64,000 bases of DNA from a marine group bacterium Sva0996 bin134. GTDB lineage: Bacteria; Actinomycetota; Acidimicrobiia; Acidimicrobiales; Bin134. The notes below the pieces were generated by a model. The model was not told where the DNA came from. It was given only the letters and a program-made list of their open reading frames with translations, and did not search any database. A program made the position numbers and the translations under genes. Positions 41,681 through 50,779 of this stretch are shown one piece after another; position 1 is the stretch's first letter, and each line of letters starts with the position of its first letter. Location of the stretch: positions 124,001 through 188,000 of the forward strand of contig MPNQ01000002.1 of NCBI GenBank assembly GCA_002239105.1. Reading direction: 5' to 3'.

Positions 41681-42862
41681 ATGAGTGCCCCGCGCCGCGT
41701 CGCGGTCACCGGTTTGGGCGTCTTGGCCTGGCCCGGCATCGGACGGGACGACTTCTGGCAGGGCCTGCTGGAAACCCCCGCCGAGGGCCGGCGGGTGATG
41801 GACCATTTCGACCCCCTCCCCCACTTCGACAGCCCCAAAGATGCCCGCCGAAGCGACCGATTCGCCCAAATGGCCCTGGCGGCCGCCGCCGAGGCGCTGG
41901 AGCAGTCGGGCGAACTCAGCGCCGACCCCGACCGGATAGGCGTGTGGGTGGGAACGGGCGTGGGCGGCCTTCGGACACTGGAGGATCAGATCCAAGTCCG
42001 CATCGAGCGGGGCGAGCGCCGGGTATCGCCCTTCCTGGTGCCGATGCTGATGGCCAACGCCGCGTCGGCGGCCATCTCCATGCGCTACGGATTCTCCGGG
42101 CCGTGCGAGAACACTGTTACTGCCTGCGCCGCGGGCACCCAGTCAATCGCCAACGCGGCCATGCTGATCCGCGCCAATCGCTGCGACGCTGTCATCACCG
42201 GCGGAAGCGAGGCCTCCAACTCCATCACCGGCGAGGCCACATTCAAGAACATGACCGCGGTCTCCACTTGCCACATCAGCCGACCGTTCGACTTGGAGCG
42301 CGACGGGTTCATCCAAGCAGAGGGCGCGGCAATATTGGTGCTGGAGGAACTGGAAGCCGCCCGGAGCCGGGGAGCGGCCATTTTGGGCGAGATCTTGGGC
42401 GGGGCCAGCACGGCCGACGCCTACCACATCACCGCCCCCTCACCAGGAGGAGCAGGAGCGGTGCGGTGCATGGAACTGGCTTTGGCCGATGCCGGGCTGG
42501 AGCCCGGAGACATCGTCCACATCAACGCCCATGGCACCTCCACCCCGCTGAACGACGCTGCCGAGGCCGAGGCCATCCAGAAGGTGTTCGGTGCTCCGGG
42601 GCCCTTGGTCACCTCGACCAAGGGGGTGACCGGTCACGCGCTGGGCGCCGCAGGGGCCATAGAAGCAGCAGCCGTGCTGTTGGCCATGAAGAACGGGCTG
42701 ATCCCGCCCACCTACGGGTATGAGACTCCCGATCCCGACATGGCCCCCATCCAAATCGTGGCCGGAGAACCGGCCTCGTGGACTCCGGGGCCGTCGCTGT
42801 CCAACTCCTTCGGCTTCGGCGGGCACAACGGGACCATCGTCATCGGTCCCCCGCCTGAATAG
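41681..42862 (+). CDS. fabF: Beta-ketoacyl-ACP synthase II
   Basis: 393-aa elongating condensing enzyme. The Cys-His-His active site is visible: Cys in TACAAGTQS (about 148), His in NAHGTSTPLND (about 283) and His in GVTGHALGAAG (about 318). The C-terminal SNSFGFGGHNG is the family signature. Start ATG 41681 follows GAGGAGCG. It is the last gene of the fabD-fabH-fabG-acpP-fabF operon. The enoyl reductase (fabI/fabK) is not in the window. Confidence 0.95.
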   Translation: MSAPRRVAVTGLGVLAWPGIGRDDFWQGLLETPAEGRRVMDHFDPLPHFDSPKDARRSDRFAQMALAAAAEALEQSGELSADPDRIGVWVGTGVGGLRTLEDQIQVRIERGERRVSPFLVPMLMANAASAAISMRYGFSGPCENTVTACAAGTQSIANAAMLIRANRCDAVITGGSEASNSITGEATFKNMTAVSTCHISRPFDLERDGFIQAEGAAILVLEELEAARSRGAAILGEILGGASTADAYHITAPSPGGAGAVRCMELALADAGLEPGDIVHINAHGTSTPLNDAAEAEAIQKVFGAPGPLVTSTKGVTGHALGAAGAIEAAAVLLAMKNGLIPPTYGYETPDPDMAPIQIVAGEPASWTPGPSLSNSFGFGGHNGTIVIGPPPE

Positions 42863-42886
42863 CCGGCAACCGACAGCTGGCGTCGA

Positions 42887-43309
42887 TCAATTGGCGTCGA
42901 CCACCACGAACAGCAGTTCGCACTGGCAGGCCAGCTCGCCGTTCACCGATGCCTTGCCCGCACCCCGTCCCCCTCGGGCCGACAGCCGGGTCATCTCCAC
43001 TTCTAGGTCCAAGCGATCGCCGGGGCTGACCTGGCGGCGGAAGCGGGCCCCGTCCAAGCCGCCGAACAGGGGCAGCTTGCTGGCAAACCGGTTGTCGTTG
43101 AGCACGATATAGGCCCCGAGTTGGGCGATGGCCTCGGCCATCAACACTCCGGGAAGTGTGGGCCGACCGGGGAAGTGCCCGGCGAAGAACGGCTCGTCTC
43201 CGGTTAGCTGCCAGAAGCCCTCGGCCCGCTCCCCAGCCACCATTGAGGTGACCTCGTCCAAGAACAGGAACGGAGGGCGGTGCGGGAGAACTTCGGCCGG
43301 AGGCCTCAT
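42887..43309 (-). CDS. fabZ: 3-hydroxyacyl-ACP dehydratase
   Basis: 140-aa hot-dog-fold dehydratase. The catalytic His45 is in GHFPGRPTLPGV and Glu59 in LMAEAIAQ; the N-terminus LPHRPPFLFLDEV is typical of FabZ. It completes the fatty-acid cycle with the convergent fab operon, whose last gene ends 24 nt away. It lies downstream of the peroxiredoxin gene on the same strand (17 nt gap), so the two may be co-transcribed. Confidence 0.92.
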   Translation of the reverse strand: MRPPAEVLPHRPPFLFLDEVTSMVAGERAEGFWQLTGDEPFFAGHFPGRPTLPGVLMAEAIAQLGAYIVLNDNRFASKLPLFGGLDGARFRRQVSPGDRLDLEVEMTRLSARGGRGAGKASVNGELACQCELLFVVVDAN

Positions 43310-43326
43310 CAGGCTGTGCCGATCCG

Positions 43327-43794
43327 CTACTCCGCGATCAAAACCGCGGCCAGCTTCTCGGGGGTGTTCTTGGGGCTGACTTTGTAGAAAGTGTGCTCAA
43401 TGCGCCCGTCCTCCCCCACCACGAAGGCCGAGCGGACCACGCCCATATAGCTCTTGCCGTACATTTTCTTCTCTCGCCACACGCCGTAGGCCTCAGCGGC
43501 CTCATGGTCAGAATCAGATAGCAGGGCGTAACCGAGATCACACTTCTCGTCGAACCGCTTCTGGCGGTCGGGCTTGTCTCCGCTGATGCCCACTGCGGCC
43601 ACGTCATCCAGTTCTAAGGCGATGTCACGCACGCCTATCGCCTGGGTGGTTCAACCGGGCGTGAGCGCCTTCGGATAGAAGAAGATCACCAGCTTCTGAC
43701 CGACGAAATCGCCCAGCGACACCTCATTGCCGTTTTGATCCGACAGGGTGAACGCCGGCGCAGGATCGCCGGGAGATAAGAGCCAATCAGCCAT
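43327..43794 (-). CDS. bcp: Bcp/PrxQ peroxiredoxin with in-frame TGA at the peroxidatic cysteine: candidate selenoprotein
   Basis: 155 codons from ATG 43794 to TAG 43327. The frame reads MADWLLSPGDPAPAFTLSDQ, continues through KLVIFFYPKALTPG, meets TGA at codon 48 (43651-43653), and goes on as TTQAIGVRDIALELDDVAAVG to the end. Peroxiredoxins of this type have TPGC here, and the Cys attacks peroxide, so TGA replaces exactly the catalytic residue. Everything else is family-like (GISGDKP, LLSDSD, RSAFVV). The usual near resolving Cys is Ile here; another Cys lies in FDEKCDLG. A SECIS-like hairpin follows. The alternative is a nonsense mutation or base-call error in an ordinary bcp. Confidence 0.75.
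43617..43653 (-). promoter_or_regulatory. SECIS-like hairpin directly after the in-frame TGA
   Basis: After the TGA and 7 nt, AGGCGAT (43643-43637) pairs with ATCGCCT (43623-43617), a perfect 7-bp stem. The 13-nt loop begins AGGC, placing Gs near the loop start, about 16 nt after the TGA. Bacterial SECIS elements are stem-loops just 3' of UGA with a G-containing apical loop, so spacing and form fit. Function is inferred. Confidence 0.55.
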
Positions 43795-43811
43795 GGACTG
43801 ACCTTAGTGGA

Positions 43812-44090
43812 TCAGGTCCCTTTGACAGCCGCCTTCAGCCGGGCCCCGGCGCTGACTTTGCAGCCCTTGGCGGCCGCGATCTCGATGGTCTCGCCGGTAC
43901 GGGGGTTGCGACCGGTGCGGGCTCCCCGCGAAGTCTGCTCGAATGACACGAAGCCGGTGATCGCCACCTTCTCGCCCATGATCACCTGCTCGGTGACCGT
44001 CTTCTCCAGGCTATTGAGAACTGCCTCAACTGAGCTCTTGCTCTCGCCGGTGCGCTCGCTGATGGCGCTGACCAACTCTGACTTATTCAT
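43812..44090 (-). CDS. hup: HU-family DNA-binding protein
   Basis: 92-aa nucleoid protein. MNKSELVSAISERTGESKSSVEAVLNSL is the helical dimer core; GFVSFEQTSRGARTGRNPRTGETIEI is the strand and DNA-binding arm with the conserved RxxRNPxTG. There is no Lys/Ala-rich C-terminal tail, unlike mycobacterial HupB, so it is the short HU form. The ribosome-binding site AGGAGG precedes ATG 44090. A dyad lies 19 nt upstream. Confidence 0.94.
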   Translation of the reverse strand: MNKSELVSAISERTGESKSSVEAVLNSLEKTVTEQVIMGEKVAITGFVSFEQTSRGARTGRNPRTGETIEIAAAKGCKVSAGARLKAAVKGT

Positions 44091-44108
44091 GGATTCCTCC
44101 TGCTTTGT

Positions 44109-44128
44109 GAATTACGAGAGTGTAATTC
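44109..44128 (-). promoter_or_regulatory. Dyad upstream of the HU gene
   Basis: GAATTA and TAATTC arms separated by 8 nt, 19-38 nt before the HU start. The local sequence is unusually AT-rich, with a TTGACT hexamer further upstream (44161-44156). It is a possible operator or promoter element; which one is not clear. Confidence 0.35.
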
Positions 44129-44203
44129 AGATGGCTTCAAACACAAAGTTCCAAGAGTCAAGCAGCCCACATGGGAAAAGTGCCAAGTTCGAGCCAGGAA
44201 AGC

Positions 44204-44989
44204 TCAGCCTCTATCTAGAGTTCGGCGGAACTGCCCAATCAGCTTCCCGACAGCAGCGGGGCCATCCTCGTCAAGCATCCGGCGCACCACTGCCGACCCC
44301 ACCACTGCTCCGTCGGCCACCCGGCAGACCTCTTCAGCCTGCTCCGGTGTGCCGACCCCCACGCCCACCAGCACGGGCACATCGGTTATCTGCTTGAGCC
44401 TTTCGGCCATCAGTACCGCGGATGACGCCAACTCGTCTCGCACCCCGGTCACCCCAAGTAGACCCACCCCGTAGACGAATCCCCGGGTCCGGCCGCAGAT
44501 CCGTCCCAGCCGCTCGTCGGAGGCGGTGGGCGCGGCCAACAGCACGGTCTCCACCCCGGCGGCGTCGGCCGCCTCGGTCCACGGCCCGGCTTCCTCCAGG
44601 GGTAGATCGGGCAGGATGGCCGCAGCCACGCCTTGGCTGGCCAAGACGGAGGCAAAGCGCTCCAGCCCGAACCTGAAGGCGATGTTGTAGTAGGTCATCA
44701 CTACCAACGGCACACCGATGTCGAGTCGCCCCAGCGCGTCCAGAACGCCCAGGGGTGTGATCCCGGCGGCCAGTGCCCGGTCGTTGGCCTCCTGGATGAC
44801 CGGTCCGTCGATCACCGGATCGGAAAATGGGATGCCCACCTCAATGGCATCGGCCCCGGCATCGGCGGCCGCAGCCAGCGCTGCCTGCCAGTCGCCCAGG
44901 CCCCCAGTGAGGTAGGGAACCAGGGCCTTGCCGCCCTGGGAGCGGCGGGCCCGCAGCACAGCTTCTAGAGGGCCGGGGTCAGCGCTCAC
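44204..44989 (-). CDS. trpA: Tryptophan synthase alpha subunit
   Basis: 261 aa. It cleaves indole-3-glycerol phosphate to indole, which passes to the beta subunit. Catalytic Glu50 and Asp61 are in [17 protein letters not shown]; the phosphate-binding region [11 protein letters not shown] and GAVVGSAVV are intact. Its start overlaps the trpB stop, the usual coupling of the alpha2-beta2 complex. It is last in the trp gene run; trpC, trpD and trpG are not in the window. Confidence 0.96.
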   Translation of the reverse strand: MSADPGPLEAVLRARRSQGGKALVPYLTGGLGDWQAALAAAADAGADAIEVGIPFSDPVIDGPVIQEANDRALAAGITPLGVLDALGRLDIGVPLVVMTYYNIAFRFGLERFASVLASQGVAAAILPDLPLEEAGPWTEAADAAGVETVLLAAPTASDERLGRICGRTRGFVYGVGLLGVTGVRDELASSAVLMAERLKQITDVPVLVGVGVGTPEQAEEVCRVADGAVVGSAVVRRMLDEDGPAAVGKLIGQFRRTLDRG

Positions 44990-46176
44990 TCAGTCGACCC
45001 GTCATTCCCGAAGGACTCGCGCTCCACCTCTAGTCGGTCCATCATCTGGTCGACGTCTTTGTCGCCCCGACCGCTGAGGTTCAACAGTACCGACTGGCCG
45101 GCCAGCTCCTCGCGGGCCCGCGACACCCAGGCCAGGGCATGGGCAGGTTCAAGCGCGGGAATGATCCCCTCGGTGCGCGATAGCAGCTCGAAGGCGGCCA
45201 CCACCTCGTCATCGGTGACCGACTCGTAGCGGGCCCGGCCGATAGCGGCCAGATGGGAGTGCTCCGGGCCGATTCCGGGATAATCGAGGCCAGCGGAGAT
45301 CGACTCAGCCTCCAGCACTTGGCCGTGCTCGTCTTGCATCAAAAATGACTTGGAACCGTGGACCACTCCGGGCACGCCCCGGCCGATGGCCGCCCCGCCG
45401 GCCGGTTCCACCCCCACCAGCGCGGCGTCGCCGTCGACAAAGCCGCTGAAGATGCCTATGGCGTTGCTGCCACCGCCCACACAGGCGGTGACCACATCGG
45501 GATCGGTCCCCAGTAGGTGCTGGCACTGCTCGCGGGCCTCGTCGCCAATCACGCGGTGCATTTCCCGCACCATCCAAGGGTAGGGATGGGGGCCCATAAC
45601 CGAGCCCAGGCAGTAGTGGGACGACTCCACGGTGGCCACCCAGTCGCGCATGGCCTCGTTGATGGCATCTTTCAGCGTGCGGCTGCCGGACACCGCCGAC
45701 CGGACCTCCGCCCCCAGAAGCTGCATCCGAAAGACGTTGAGAGCTTGGCGCTCTATGTCCACCTCGCCCATGTACACAACGCACTCCAGGCCCAACAGCG
45801 CCGCCGCGGTGGCGGTGGCCACGCCGTGCTGCCCGGCACCGGTCTCGGCCACTAGCCGGGTCTTTCCCATGCGAACGGCCAACAGGGCCTGTCCCAACAC
45901 GTTGTTGATCTTGTGGGAGCCGGTGTGGTTGAGGTCCTCACGCTTCAAAAGCAAGCGCAGCCCCAACTCCCCCGACAGGCGATGGCACTCGGTGAGCGGC
46001 GACGGGCGGCCGGCGTAGTCGGCCAACAGCCGGTTCAACTCGCCACGGAAGTCCTTATCGGCCCAGGCAGTGCGGAAGGCCGCCTCCAGCTCCTCGCAGG
46101 CCGGCACCAGGGGCTCGGGGACGAATCGACCTCCGAACTCCCCGAACCGCCCGCCAACGGGCTCGGCCATGGTCAC
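44986..46176 (-). CDS. trpB: Tryptophan synthase beta subunit
   Basis: 396-aa PLP enzyme condensing indole with serine. The PLP lysine is in [13 protein letters not shown], the glycine-rich phosphate site is GGGSNAIG, and [12 protein letters not shown] and [13 protein letters not shown] are conserved. It overlaps trpF upstream and trpA downstream by 4 nt each, giving a coupled trpF-trpB-trpA unit. It belongs to the TrpB1 class, which pairs with TrpA. Confidence 0.96.
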   Translation of the reverse strand: MTMAEPVGGRFGEFGGRFVPEPLVPACEELEAAFRTAWADKDFRGELNRLLADYAGRPSPLTECHRLSGELGLRLLLKREDLNHTGSHKINNVLGQALLAVRMGKTRLVAETGAGQHGVATATAAALLGLECVVYMGEVDIERQALNVFRMQLLGAEVRSAVSGSRTLKDAINEAMRDWVATVESSHYCLGSVMGPHPYPWMVREMHRVIGDEAREQCQHLLGTDPDVVTACVGGGSNAIGIFSGFVDGDAALVGVEPAGGAAIGRGVPGVVHGSKSFLMQDEHGQVLEAESISAGLDYPGIGPEHSHLAAIGRARYESVTDDEVVAAFELLSRTEGIIPALEPAHALAWVSRAREELAGQSVLLNLSGRGDKDVDQMMDRLEVERESFGNDGSTE

Positions 46177-46850
46177 CGCAGGTCCTCCCCCCGCCAGTCA
46201 TATGGGGCACCTTCATCCGGACCCTCTTCGACGGGCTCAGAATGGGCCGGTTGGGCCCCTCGGGCGGCGTTTATGAAGGCCCGCAACCTAGCCGGATCCT
46301 TGCGGCCCGGAGACATCTCGACCCCGGTGGCCACATCCACCCCCCAGGGTCGGACTTTGGCGATGGCCATGGCCACGTTCTCAGGGGTCAGGCCACCGGC
46401 CATAAGCAGCCGGATGCCGCCCGGCGCCCCCTCGGCCAGAGACCAGTCGAACACCTGGCCTGACCCGGGAGTATCGGAGTCCACCATCACAATGTCGGCA
46501 CCGTATCGGTCGGCCACCGAAAGAGCCGGGCTGCCGCCGGGGAAGGCCTTGATCACCGCGGGCACGCTCTCTCGAATCAGGCGTGTGTCCTGCATACTCT
46601 CCCGGCCGGACAGCTGGGCGGCCTTGAGGCCGCAGCGGTTGACAACCTCGATCACCCGGCTGGGGGCTTCGTCTCGGAACACCCCCACGGTGAGGACGTC
46701 TGGTGGGAGGCGGCGAACAATGTCCTCCACACGAGGCGGCGCAATCTGACGGGACGACGGGGCCATGATGAAGCCCAACGCATCGGCGCCCAAAGCGGTG
46801 GCCAACAGGGCATCGTCGGCAGTGGTGATCCCGCAGATCTTGATGAACAC
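46173..46850 (-). CDS. trpF: Phosphoribosylanthranilate isomerase
   Basis: 225-aa TIM-barrel isomerase of tryptophan synthesis. [14 protein letters not shown] carries the catalytic Cys; the matching Asp is in [26 protein letters not shown] is the phosphate-binding loop. I chose GTG 46850 because TAGTTT lies eight bases before it, as for hisD; a TTG start at 46859 is possible. A dedicated TrpF is notable in an actinobacterium, where PriA often does both isomerisations. The C-terminal tail (about 25 residues) is longer than usual and acidic. Confidence 0.93.
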   Translation of the reverse strand: MFIKICGITTADDALLATALGADALGFIMAPSSRQIAPPRVEDIVRRLPPDVLTVGVFRDEAPSRVIEVVNRCGLKAAQLSGRESMQDTRLIRESVPAVIKAFPGGSPALSVADRYGADIVMVDSDTPGSGQVFDWSLAEGAPGGIRLLMAGGLTPENVAMAIAKVRPWGVDVATGVEMSPGRKDPARLRAFINAARGAQPAHSEPVEEGPDEGAPYDWRGEDLR

Positions 46851-46901
46851 TGCTTCCAAAACTACCGGCTCAATTCCTCAATAGATGGGTTCTGAGCCCG
46901 A

Positions 46902-47753
46902 TCAGCGGGGGACGGCTGATGCCTGGGCCAAGCAGCCGGCCACGCTCACCTCGGCGGGCATCTCCACGGAGCGCTTGATGTAACCCAGGGCCACGGTGGA
47001 TTCGGTGGCCGCATCCCAGGCTGCGCCGGTGACGGTGCCGACATCAACGCCCTCAGCGCTGGTGATCTGGTCACCGCCGGACACCTCTGCCCGACCTTGC
47101 AAGGACAGCAACCTCAGGTACCGGGGGGCGTTGCTGCCCCGGGAGTCCATGCGGGCAACCAACTCCTGGCCGGTGAAGCACCCCTTGGTGAAGCTCACCG
47201 TGAAGGGCACAACCTCGGCCTCGGCGGGGATAGTGCGGTCGTCGATGTCGATCCCCATGCGCGGGAATCCGGCCCTGATGCGGTGGGCTTCCAGAGCTTC
47301 GGCGTCGATTCTGGGCATGTCGTCGGGAACTGCGGGGGCGGGGCCGAGCACATCGACCCCTCCGGTGGGTAACGGGCCGACGATCTCCCCGGAAACGGCT
47401 GCTTCGGCCGCTCCCGGCCCGCGTACGGCGATGCAGTGCCAGTCGAGCGGCTCCAAGGTCACATCGGTGCGCAGCATAAAGCGCTTCAGCCGGGCGACGA
47501 CCTGCTCCAGCGGGCCGTCGGTGTCCAAGATGAACTGATCGCCGGCCTTCCGGGTGACCCGCACCAACGCGTCGATGCGCCCCTGGGGCTGAAGGATGAG
47601 CGACCAGGCCGACTGGCCTTCGGCCAGCGCCGCCACATCCTGGCTGAGCTGACCCTGCAAGAAGTCCTCGGCGTCGGGACCGGCCACTGCCAGAACACCC
47701 CGCCCGACGGGGCAGGCCCCGACCGTTGTCGACAGGTCGACAACGCTGCTCAT
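46902..47753 (-). CDS. YgfZ/GcvT-family folate-binding protein
   Basis: 283 aa. The conserved K-G-C-F-x-G-Q-E (KGCFTGQELVARMDSRG) marks the YgfZ family, tetrahydrofolate-dependent proteins that help maintain or repair Fe-S enzymes. The N-terminal part VAGPDAEDFLQGQLSQDVAAL fits the GcvT-like fold. The start ATG 47753 has GGAGCAGC before it. It lies between trpE and trpF on the same strand, without overlap; the position is not functionally obvious. Confidence 0.88.
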   Translation of the reverse strand: MSSVVDLSTTVGACPVGRGVLAVAGPDAEDFLQGQLSQDVAALAEGQSAWSLILQPQGRIDALVRVTRKAGDQFILDTDGPLEQVVARLKRFMLRTDVTLEPLDWHCIAVRGPGAAEAAVSGEIVGPLPTGGVDVLGPAPAVPDDMPRIDAEALEAHRIRAGFPRMGIDIDDRTIPAEAEVVPFTVSFTKGCFTGQELVARMDSRGSNAPRYLRLLSLQGRAEVSGGDQITSAEGVDVGTVTGAAWDAATESTVALGYIKRSVEMPAEVSVAGCLAQASAVPR

Positions 47754-47777
47754 GCTGCTCCGATCATGCCAAATTGA

Positions 47778-49289
47778 TCATGATCGTCGGCTCCGGCTCA
47801 TCCGCCGGGCGGCGGGCACGGCCAGCAACAGGGCTCGGGCCTTGTTGCGACACTCCAGGTCTTCTTGTTCAGGAATGCTGTCGGCCACTATGCCGGCCCC
47901 GGCCTGCACCGAGGCCCGTCCCCCCTGGATAACCATGGTGCGGATGGCAATGGCGGTGTCGATGTTCCCCGAAAAGTCCAGGTAGCCCACAACACCGGCG
48001 TAGGGGCCCCGCTTCACCGGCTCCAAGTTGTCGATTATCTCCATGGCCCGCACCTTCGGCGCTCCCGACACCGTCCCTGCGGGAAGGGTGGCTCGCAGCA
48101 CGTCCACCGGGGTGCGCCCGGGCGCCAGATCGCCCGACACCTGCGAGGTCAGGTGCATGACGTGGCTATAGCGCTCCAGGGTCATCATCTCGTCCACCGT
48201 CTCGGTGCCGAAGGTCACCACCCGGCCCACGTCGTTTCGGGCCAAGTCCAGCAGCATGATGTGCTCGGCGATCTCTTTGGGGTGCTCGGACAGCTCGGCG
48301 GCCATGCGGCGCTCCTCGGCGTCGGTGCGGCCCCGGCGGCGGGTGCCGGCGATGGGGCGGGAGATGACCCGCCCGTCGAGAAGCTGCACCATCGGCTCAG
48401 GCGAGCACCCCACCAGCGAGACCTCGGGCAGACGCACGAAGTACATGTAGGGGCTGGGGTTGACCTGGCGCAGCGAGCGGTACACGTCGAACGGTTCGGC
48501 CTCCAGGTCGAAGTCATAGCGTTGGGCCAGCACCACCTGGAAGATGTCCCCGGCGAGGATGTGCTCTTTGGCGGCCTCCACCGCGTCGCAGAAGCTCCGC
48601 GACCCCATACTGGACACCACCTCGGGCAGCTCATCGCCCTCTTCGGGGGGCTCCAGCAGCGGCTCGGCCACCGGACGGGCTCCATCGGCGGCCAGCTGCT
48701 CGAGGGCGGCCAGCGCTCGGTCGTAGGCGTCATCGACATCGGCCGATGAGGCATCGGGGGGGATGATCACGTTCTCGATCAGCGCGACCCGCTGGCGCCA
48801 ATGGTCGAATACGGCCAGTTCCCCGATCACCGACATAACGGCATCGGGCAGATCCTGGTCGTCGTCGGGCACGTTGGGCAGGTGCTCCACTTCCCTCACT
48901 ACATCGTAGCCGAGATAGCCCATCAGACCGCCATGCAGCGGGGGCAATTCATCGATTTGCGGGGAGCGCCACTGCGACAAGATGTGCTCTACTGCGGCCA
49001 GAATCCCCTGGTCGAGCGGGGTTCCTTCGGGAAACTCACCGGTGGCAGCCACATGGCGACCGCGGGCCACCAGGGTGCCCAAAGGGCGGCGCCCGATGAA
49101 AGAGAATCGGCTCCAGCGCTCGCCGTGCTCCACCGACTCGAGCAGGAAGCCGGGCTCGCGGCCCACGGTGCGGACAAAGGCCGCCACCGGAGTGGTGAGG
49201 TCGGCCACCAACTCCCGCCACACCGGGACCACCGTCCACTCGGCGGCCAGTCGGTGGAACTCGCGGCGATCGGGGTAGATCACAGACAT
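47778..49289 (-). CDS. trpE: Anthranilate synthase component I
   Basis: 503 aa. It makes anthranilate from chorismate with the TrpG amidotransferase. The N-terminal Trp-binding region has the LLES-type feedback element (PGFLLESVEHGERWSRFSFIG). The chorismate-binding half carries FQVVLAQRYD, SPEPMVQLLDGRVISRPIAGTRRRG, HIMLLDLARNDVGRV and GTVSGAPKVRAMEII. ATG 49289 begins the family-like sequence (MSVIYPDRREFHRLA). hisI ends 10 nt upstream, as in other actinobacterial his-trp clusters. trpG is not seen here. Confidence 0.95.
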   Translation of the reverse strand: MSVIYPDRREFHRLAAEWTVVPVWRELVADLTTPVAAFVRTVGREPGFLLESVEHGERWSRFSFIGRRPLGTLVARGRHVAATGEFPEGTPLDQGILAAVEHILSQWRSPQIDELPPLHGGLMGYLGYDVVREVEHLPNVPDDDQDLPDAVMSVIGELAVFDHWRQRVALIENVIIPPDASSADVDDAYDRALAALEQLAADGARPVAEPLLEPPEEGDELPEVVSSMGSRSFCDAVEAAKEHILAGDIFQVVLAQRYDFDLEAEPFDVYRSLRQVNPSPYMYFVRLPEVSLVGCSPEPMVQLLDGRVISRPIAGTRRRGRTDAEERRMAAELSEHPKEIAEHIMLLDLARNDVGRVVTFGTETVDEMMTLERYSHVMHLTSQVSGDLAPGRTPVDVLRATLPAGTVSGAPKVRAMEIIDNLEPVKRGPYAGVVGYLDFSGNIDTAIAIRTMVIQGGRASVQAGAGIVADSIPEQEDLECRNKARALLLAVPAARRMSRSRRS

Positions 49290-49299
49290 GCTGGTCGGA

Positions 49300-49674
49300 T
49301 CACAGCGACGGCGGGGGAACCGGCTCTTCAAACGACCGGAAGAAGCAGGAGTACTCCCCGGTGTGGCACGCCCCCCGGCCTTCCTGCTCCACGATGAGCA
49401 GCAGGGTGTCACCATCGCAGTCGTAGAACGCCTCCCGGAGGTACTGGCGGTCGCCGGAGGTCTCCCCCTTGCACCAATACTCCTGCCGCGACCGGCTCCA
49501 GAACCAGGTGCGGCCGGTCTCCAGCGTGCGCTCCAGCGACTCCCGGTTCATCCACGCCATCATCAGCACGCGCCCCCCCTCGTGCTCTTGAACAATGGCG
49601 GGTACCAGCCCGTCGTTGAACGCCACCTCGTCCAGCGCTCCGGGGGCAGCTTCTATAGGCGTCGTTGCCGGCAT
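49300..49674 (-). CDS. hisI: Phosphoribosyl-AMP cyclohydrolase
   Basis: 124 aa. It opens the purine ring of PR-AMP in histidine synthesis. Conserved metal-site residues are in [24 protein letters not shown] and [29 protein letters not shown] is typical. It is the stand-alone HisI, with no HisE fused. ATG 49674 has TACGAT six bases upstream, so it is leaderless and has its own promoter, separate from hisD-hisF. It is followed by trpE. Confidence 0.94.
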   Translation of the reverse strand: MPATTPIEAAPGALDEVAFNDGLVPAIVQEHEGGRVLMMAWMNRESLERTLETGRTWFWSRSRQEYWCKGETSGDRQYLREAFYDCDGDTLLLIVEQEGRGACHTGEYSCFFRSFEEPVPPPSL

Positions 49675-49747
49675 GGCCCCATCGTAGGATCAGCGCCCGG
49701 CCCAAATAGAGCCATTTGGCGGCAACCCTCCCCATGCGGGGGCAGGG

Positions 49748-50104
49748 TCAGAGATACAGACCGGTGCTGCCCTCGTCGAGGCGGGGGGCGGCCACCGCGT
49801 GGATGTCCCGCTCGCGCAAGATCAGGTAGTCGGCGCCTCGCACCTCCACCTCGTAGCGGTCTTCAGGGTTGAACAGCACCTGGTCGCCGGATTCAACGGT
49901 GCGGACGTTGGGACCCACCGCAATGGCCTCAGCCCAGGCCAAGCGCTTGCCCACCTGGGCAGTGGCCGGGATGAGAATGCCTCCGGTGGACCGCCGCTCC
50001 CCCTCAGGGGCGTCAAGCTGCACCAAGATGCGGTCGTTGAGCATCTTGATGGGGAGTTTGTCCTCGGGCGCGACCTGATTCGCGCTTTTTGCTGCCTTGG
50101 CCAT
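49748..50104 (-). CDS. GroES-like co-chaperonin
   Basis: 118 aa. The GroES beta-barrel is visible: IKMLNDRILVQLDAPEGERRSTGGILIP, then AIAVGPN, SGDQVLFNPEDRYEVEVRGADYLILRERDIHAV. It is longer than standard GroES because of a 20-residue N-terminal extension and a C-terminal tail. The mobile-loop position (APEGERRSTGGILIP) is close to the canonical form. No groEL is adjacent, so it may be a second or specialised co-chaperonin. It is divergent from the hydrolase gene with 27 bp between starts. Confidence 0.88.
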   Translation of the reverse strand: MAKAAKSANQVAPEDKLPIKMLNDRILVQLDAPEGERRSTGGILIPATAQVGKRLAWAEAIAVGPNVRTVESGDQVLFNPEDRYEVEVRGADYLILRERDIHAVAAPRLDEGSTGLYL

Positions 50105-50131
50105 GGGGTGACAACGCTACCGTGCAGTTTG

Positions 50132-50773
50132 ATGACAGACGACTTCGGACCGACCCGGACAACGCTGACGACTGACGACGGATTCGAGCTCGAAGCCGAG
50201 CAGGCGGTGCCCTCCCAACCTCGGGCTCGGGTAGTGATCGCCCACCCCCACCCCCAGCACGGGGGCAACATGCACTCTCTGGTGGTCTCGACGCTGTTCA
50301 ACCACCTGATGGGATCAGACTGCGCGGTGTTGCGGTTCAACTTCCGTGGCGTGGGACGCTCAGGGGGCGAGCACGACTTCGGCGAGGGCGAGCAGCTCGA
50401 CGTGCGGGCCGCGGTGGATGCCATGGCATCGTCCGGCGAGAGCCAGAGTCCGCTGGTGTTGGCCGGTTGGTCGTTCGGCGCCGATCTGGCTCTGACCTGC
50501 GATGCCCCTGAGCTGGCCGGATGGTTCCTGGTCGCCCCGCCATTGCGGGTGCTGGGCGCCGACCGGTTCAAGGCCGCATCCGATTCGCGCCCCAAATGGC
50601 TGGCCGTGCCCGAACGCGACCAGTTCAATCCTCCCGATCAGGCCCAGTCTACGATTGCCGACTGGACCAACTCCGAGATCCACCCCATCGGCGGCGCCGA
50701 TCACTTCCTAGTCGGCCGCACCGACAAGCTCAACGCCCTCGTCGACACCTTCCTGGCCGACCTGCCCAATTGA
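50132..50773 (+). CDS. Alpha/beta hydrolase
   Basis: 213 aa. Features of small dienelactone-hydrolase or YpfH-like hydrolases: [12 protein letters not shown] near residue 38 (oxyanion side), [12 protein letters not shown], nucleophile elbow GWSFGAD (Ser near 117), and a likely catalytic His in GGADHFLVG. Start ATG 50132 has TACCGT eight bases upstream, overlapping the groES promoter region on the other strand. The substrate is unknown. It interrupts the minus-strand his cluster between hisF and groES. Confidence 0.88.
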   Translation: MTDDFGPTRTTLTTDDGFELEAEQAVPSQPRARVVIAHPHPQHGGNMHSLVVSTLFNHLMGSDCAVLRFNFRGVGRSGGEHDFGEGEQLDVRAAVDAMASSGESQSPLVLAGWSFGADLALTCDAPELAGWFLVAPPLRVLGADRFKAASDSRPKWLAVPERDQFNPPDQAQSTIADWTNSEIHPIGGADHFLVGRTDKLNALVDTFLADLPN

Positions 50774-50779
50774 TCGGGC

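Noticed and set aside
43327-43632. Stand-alone 101-aa peroxiredoxin fragment starting after the TGA
   Set aside because: It would lack the N-terminal half and the active site. The full 155-codon frame with ATG 43794 matches the family from the first residues, so the gene begins there.
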